64,000 bases of DNA, taken from NCBI RefSeq assembly GCF_028369295.1, contig NZ_JAQMYP010000043.1, positions 1-64,000 of the forward strand, read 5' to 3'. The notes beneath the pieces are model-generated. The model had not been told where the DNA came from. It ran no database searches and saw only the letters and a list, made by a program, of their open reading frames with translations. This DNA comes from Streptomyces sp. HD. Lineage in GTDB: Bacteria; Actinomycetota; Actinomycetes; Streptomycetales; Streptomycetaceae. The position numbers and the translations under genes were made by a program. Positions 61,127 through 64,000 of this stretch are shown here, one piece after another (positions within the stretch are counted from its first letter, which is position 1; every line of letters begins with the position of its first letter).

Positions 61127-63448
61127 TTACCGCACTCTGACAGCCGCCGTGCCCGGTCCCTTGGCGGCGGGGTCGGTTTGGCGTTGGGCTGCGTACCAGC
61201 CCAGGGCTCGGATGAGGGCTTTGTGCTGACTGGGCGGGAGAAGGTCATTGAGGGCTTTCCACGCCTCGTTGACGAGTGTCCGGCCGTCGTCCAGGCAGGC
61301 TTCCAAGGCGCCGCTGTGGGTGAGGAGTTCCGCGGCGTGGGCGGCGCCGTCGGGACTTTGCTGGTAGAGGCTGTCGCGCAGGCGGTGGCGGCCGTCGTGA
61401 TCGAGGAGGCCGGTGGCGTGTGCGACGGGGTAGGTGATGCGGCCGTTGAGGAGGTCCTCGGCGGGTGTCTTGGAAGATCGGCCATGCTTTCGGTCTTCCG
61501 CGCTGGTGACACCGTCGAGCCCTGCGACGTCGTCGCTGATCTGGTAGGCGGTGCCCACGGCTTCGAAGTACCGGCCCAGCGCCGTGATCTGTTCCTCGCC
61601 GGCACCGGCCAGTACCGCGGCGGCTTCGGCCATGCACCGGACAGGGACGCCGGTCTTGAGCCGGTGGGCGGTGTGGACCTGGGAGAGGAGCTGGTGGTGG
61701 CTGCCGGTGGCCACAGCGTCTTCGAAGGCACTGCGGGGTCCGGTCAGGTCGAGGGCCTGCCCTGTGTGTCCGGTGCGCAGGGCCTGGAGGCAGAGGCGGT
61801 AGACGCGCAGCATCGTGGCCCCGTCGTGCTGAGGGATGCGCTGCAGAATGGGATCGAAGGTGATGTAGGCGAGAGTGCCGGCATTGATAGCGGTGGGAAT
61901 GCCGAAGCGGTGGTGGACTGTGGGCCGCCCGCGGCGCAGCAGGGAGGCGTCTTCGATGTCGTCGATGACGACGGAGGCGGTGTGGAGGAGTTCGGACACG
62001 GCGGTCAGTGGCCGGTAGGGCTCTGGGTCGACGCCCAGCAGGCAGAAGACGGCGCCGGTGATGTAGGGGCGCCAGGAGCGTCCCGGGTTGTCCAGGAGAT
62101 GGCGCAGCGGGGCGATAAGGGACTGGTGGAGTCGGTCGAGGGTGTCATCGTCCAGCGGGGGGCTGGTGTCGGCGCCGGTGAGCGCGTGCACGATAGCAAC
62201 GTCGGGGCTCGCCGGATAGACGGCAGCGGCCTCGGAGATGGAAATCGCGGAGATCCGGCGCATGTAGCGTTCCACGTCGCCGACCGTGCCGGAGGGCAGG
62301 GTTTCCATGAAAGCGTTCCCAGAGACGCGCGTGCCGTTCATGGTGCCGCTGACGGCGGCGGGGGCCTCGCAGAAAGCGCTGCCGCTCAGAACGGTGCGGA
62401 TCTCATGACCGGCGGCAGTGGCCGCGACCACAACGTCCAGGCCGAGGCCGGGAATGCTGAGCACGGCGGTGGTGGGGTAACTCTCCAGGCTGGCCAGGGA
62501 AGTCCAGTGCTGGGTGGCCTGCCAGGTGAGGTCGTGGTGATAGCTGACCGAGCCGTCGGGGGCGACGGCGGTCGCCCTGGTGAACAACGGCGTGCTTTCC
62601 GCGGTGACGGGATCGGTGTGCTGGCCTCGGATGACGGCGATGTCCCAGCCGTTGGCGAGCTGCACACCACTCCACAGCCAGGAGCGGTCGGCAATACCCT
62701 GCACCCGACTGGAGCGGCGGAGCCTACCGCCCCAGTCGTTCTCCAACCAGGAGCGCCCCTCGACGCATTCCCAGGCGCTGCCTTGGGCCCGCACACGACC
62801 GCTGGCACGTAGGCGGGGGATGAAGTACGAAGTCGTCGCATCGCTCCCGTCGGGGCGAGGCCCGGGGTAGTGGCCATGCACGTCGAACTGCGGGACGGCC
62901 GGCTTCTGTGGCGTCAGACGCAGTTCCAGTTCCACCTCGCCCTGGACGGTGAAGAGGAAACTTCCGTCGTCCTCGGCACGCAGCGCGGCCTGTTCGCCCA
63001 GCACAAGGTCCAGCCGCTCGGCGCAGTCGGCGACCTCGCCCTTGAGCAGGCGGTCGGGCAGGGGAACTCCCTCGGCCAGAACGTCCGTCAGGGCACTGCG
63101 GACCCGCGGATCCATCGCCTCGTCCCCGCAGACCGAGGCACGGATCGTTTCCACAAGATCAGGACTCAACCAGCTGCCGCACACCGGTCCCTGCGGGCCG
63201 CTGCAACTGAAGAGCAGCCCATAGCCAGGGCCGGTGCCCGACCCGCAGCCATGGCCCTCCCGGAAGACAGCGGCCGTCCAACGGTAAGCACCGCCACTCT
63301 CACCGCGAAGATCACCGCTGAGACACCATGCCTCCATCTCGGCCTCAGGGTGCGGCGTGCCGAACGGTGCGGTGGCAGCATCGGCGCGAGGTGCGGGCAG
63401 CGGCGCCGCAGGCGCGGGAATGGAGCGGGTGTCGTGGGTCACGGACAA
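61127..63448 (-). CDS. CrtC/AttH-like domain fused to polyprenyl diphosphate synthase
   Basis: 773 aa. Residues about 40-370 have lipocalin-type strands like the AttH/CrtC superfamily: GGAYRWTAAVFREGHGCGSG, GHYPGPRPDG, WLENDWGG and DRSWLWSGVQLANGWDIAVI. Some members hydrate carotenoids, others catalyse pericyclic reactions. Residues about 430-760 are a trans-prenyl diphosphate synthase: first Asp motif DDIEDASLLRRGRP (DDxxD) near 494, second motif as DDVAG near 638 (typical of several actinobacterial GGPP synthases), with LNAGTLAY-like and GHTGQALDL. The N-terminal start is uncertain (TTG 63448 or GTG 63442). The fusion would link chain building with a cyclase or hydratase step. The likely end product is a terpenoid, but no terpene cyclase lies in the window. 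Confidence 0.85.
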   Translation of the reverse strand: MSVTHDTRSIPAPAAPLPAPRADAATAPFGTPHPEAEMEAWCLSGDLRGESGGAYRWTAAVFREGHGCGSGTGPGYGLLFSCSGPQGPVCGSWLSPDLVETIRASVCGDEAMDPRVRSALTDVLAEGVPLPDRLLKGEVADCAERLDLVLGEQAALRAEDDGSFLFTVQGEVELELRLTPQKPAVPQFDVHGHYPGPRPDGSDATTSYFIPRLRASGRVRAQGSAWECVEGRSWLENDWGGRLRRSSRVQGIADRSWLWSGVQLANGWDIAVIRGQHTDPVTAESTPLFTRATAVAPDGSVSYHHDLTWQATQHWTSLASLESYPTTAVLSIPGLGLDVVVAATAAGHEIRTVLSGSAFCEAPAAVSGTMNGTRVSGNAFMETLPSGTVGDVERYMRRISAISISEAAAVYPASPDVAIVHALTGADTSPPLDDDTLDRLHQSLIAPLRHLLDNPGRSWRPYITGAVFCLLGVDPEPYRPLTAVSELLHTASVVIDDIEDASLLRRGRPTVHHRFGIPTAINAGTLAYITFDPILQRIPQHDGATMLRVYRLCLQALRTGHTGQALDLTGPRSAFEDAVATGSHHQLLSQVHTAHRLKTGVPVRCMAEAAAVLAGAGEEQITALGRYFEAVGTAYQISDDVAGLDGVTSAEDRKHGRSSKTPAEDLLNGRITYPVAHATGLLDHDGRHRLRDSLYQQSPDGAAHAAELLTHSGALEACLDDGRTLVNEAWKALNDLLPPSQHKALIRALGWYAAQRQTDPAAKGPGTAAVRVR

Positions 63449-63604
63449 AACCTAGGGTGGTCGTGACCAGCGGCTGCCTTACAACCAGGGTTCTCACCGG
63501 TACGGATGGTTCATGGGCCGGCCTGCCGCTTAACCCGTGACCCCGCCGACGTCGTGGCGTTGGCCACCCGGCCGGCAACGGCGAAAACTTGGGAAGGGGG
63601 CCCG

Positions 63605-64000
63605 GTGGAGGTCAGCGGTGTGCACCACGCCTACCGCCGTCGGCGCGAGGTCCTGCGCGGGGTGGACCTGCGGCTGCGCGGCGGGGTACTGGCCGGGATC
63701 GTCGGGGAGAACGGGGCGGGCAAGACCACTCTGCTGAAGATCCTCTCCGGTGAGCTGCGCGCGGATCGCGGCACGGTCCGCCACGACGGCAGGTTCGGCT
63801 ACTGTCCGCAGGCGGCCGTCCTCAACGACGCGCTCACCGTCCGTCAGCACCTGGAGTTCTTCCGGGCCGCCTACGCACTCCCCGACCTGCACCGCGCCGA
63901 AGAAGTGATGGACCGGCTGCACTTTCGCAAGTACGACCAGCAGCAGGCCAAAACGCTCAGCGGCGGCACCCGCCAGAAACTCAACCTCACCCTCGCTCTG
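63605..64000 (+). CDS. ABC transporter ATP-binding protein (partial)
   Basis: The gene starts at GTG 63605 (GGGAAGGGGG upstream) and runs off the window. Present are EVSGVHHAYRRRREVLRGVD, Walker A GENGAGKTTLL, RFGYCPQAAVLNDALTVRQH and the signature LSGGTRQK. It is divergent from the prenyl synthase fusion and may export its product. The type is DrrA-like, judging by the short Q-loop spacing; the Walker B lies beyond the end. Confidence 0.9.
   Translation, partial: MEVSGVHHAYRRRREVLRGVDLRLRGGVLAGIVGENGAGKTTLLKILSGELRADRGTVRHDGRFGYCPQAAVLNDALTVRQHLEFFRAAYALPDLHRAEEVMDRLHFRKYDQQQAKTLSGGTRQKLNLTLAL

Noticed and set aside
61511..61550. Mutated second aspartate motif of the prenyl synthase as a sign of inactivity
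   Set aside because: DDVAG in place of DDxxD is found in several actinobacterial GGPP synthases, so it is not evidence of loss of function.
60824..62812. 662-codon plus-strand frame opposite the prenyl synthase fusion
   Set aside because: Only its first 50 or so codons resemble a protein (the nitroreductase relic); the rest is antisense to a gene with clear catalytic motifs.

Overview
The window looks like a chromosome arm, or a large linear plasmid, of a Streptomyces-type actinomycete. The DNA is very GC-rich, with many GTG starts and a strong third-position G/C bias. It opens with a tap-tpg pair, the telomere-binding and terminal-protein genes of linear Streptomyces replicons. About seventeen gene relics and several transposase fragments (IS5-, IS21- and perhaps IS110-like) are scattered through it. 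That amount of decay, and the mostly accessory gene content, fit a subtelomeric region.

Layout. 0-9 kb: tap-tpg, a possible carrier-protein relic, a membrane Ser/Thr kinase with a membrane partner gene, a BtrH-type protein, a DUF6082-like membrane protein, a HIT protein and a broken F420/flavin oxidoreductase. 9.5-16 kb: a large secreted lectin-like protein and a STAND NTPase with 13-14 WD40 repeats. 16-23 kb: an M20 peptidase, a LuxR-type two-component system beside a DUF6223-like protein, an orphan SMI1/KNR4 protein, a secreted esterase, a small beta-rich protein, and IS5 and aldo/keto reductase relics. 23-29 kb: a sugar-type ABC importer (binding protein and two permeases, no ATPase) with a class V aminotransferase, divergent from a FadR-type regulator; a perfect 21-bp palindrome lies between them. 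30-36 kb: an ArsR-ArsC fusion plus VOC protein with an ArsR-type operator, a broken MFS exporter, a DUF574-type methyltransferase and a ferric-reductase-like protein.

36.5-39 kb: a three-gene WXG100/type-VII-like operon. 39-41 kb: a caspase-like protease translationally coupled to an EACC1-type small protein, probably a conflict (defence or cell-death) module. 41-49 kb: GAP and YihY membrane proteins, an ArsR-SRPBCC-DHFR-like operon next to gene fragments, a tRNA-like remnant, an AGPS-like FAD oxidase with a divergent TetR regulator, and a decayed two-component pair. 49-61 kb is a gene graveyard: GNAT acetyltransferase, frameshifted genes, IS21 and IS5 relics, a DUF402 gene and a secreted serine protease that each appear to carry a Tyr-to-ochre change, two copies of a zinc-ribbon mini-gene, lipoproteins and a large unassigned protein. 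61-64 kb: a fusion of a CrtC/AttH-like lipocalin domain with a polyprenyl diphosphate synthase, divergent from an ABC-transporter ATPase cut by the window end.

The best candidates for unusual biology are the caspase-EACC1 pair, the STAND-WD40 protein, the type-VII-like operon and the CrtC/AttH-prenyl synthase fusion. All family calls come from reading the sequence; no database search was run.
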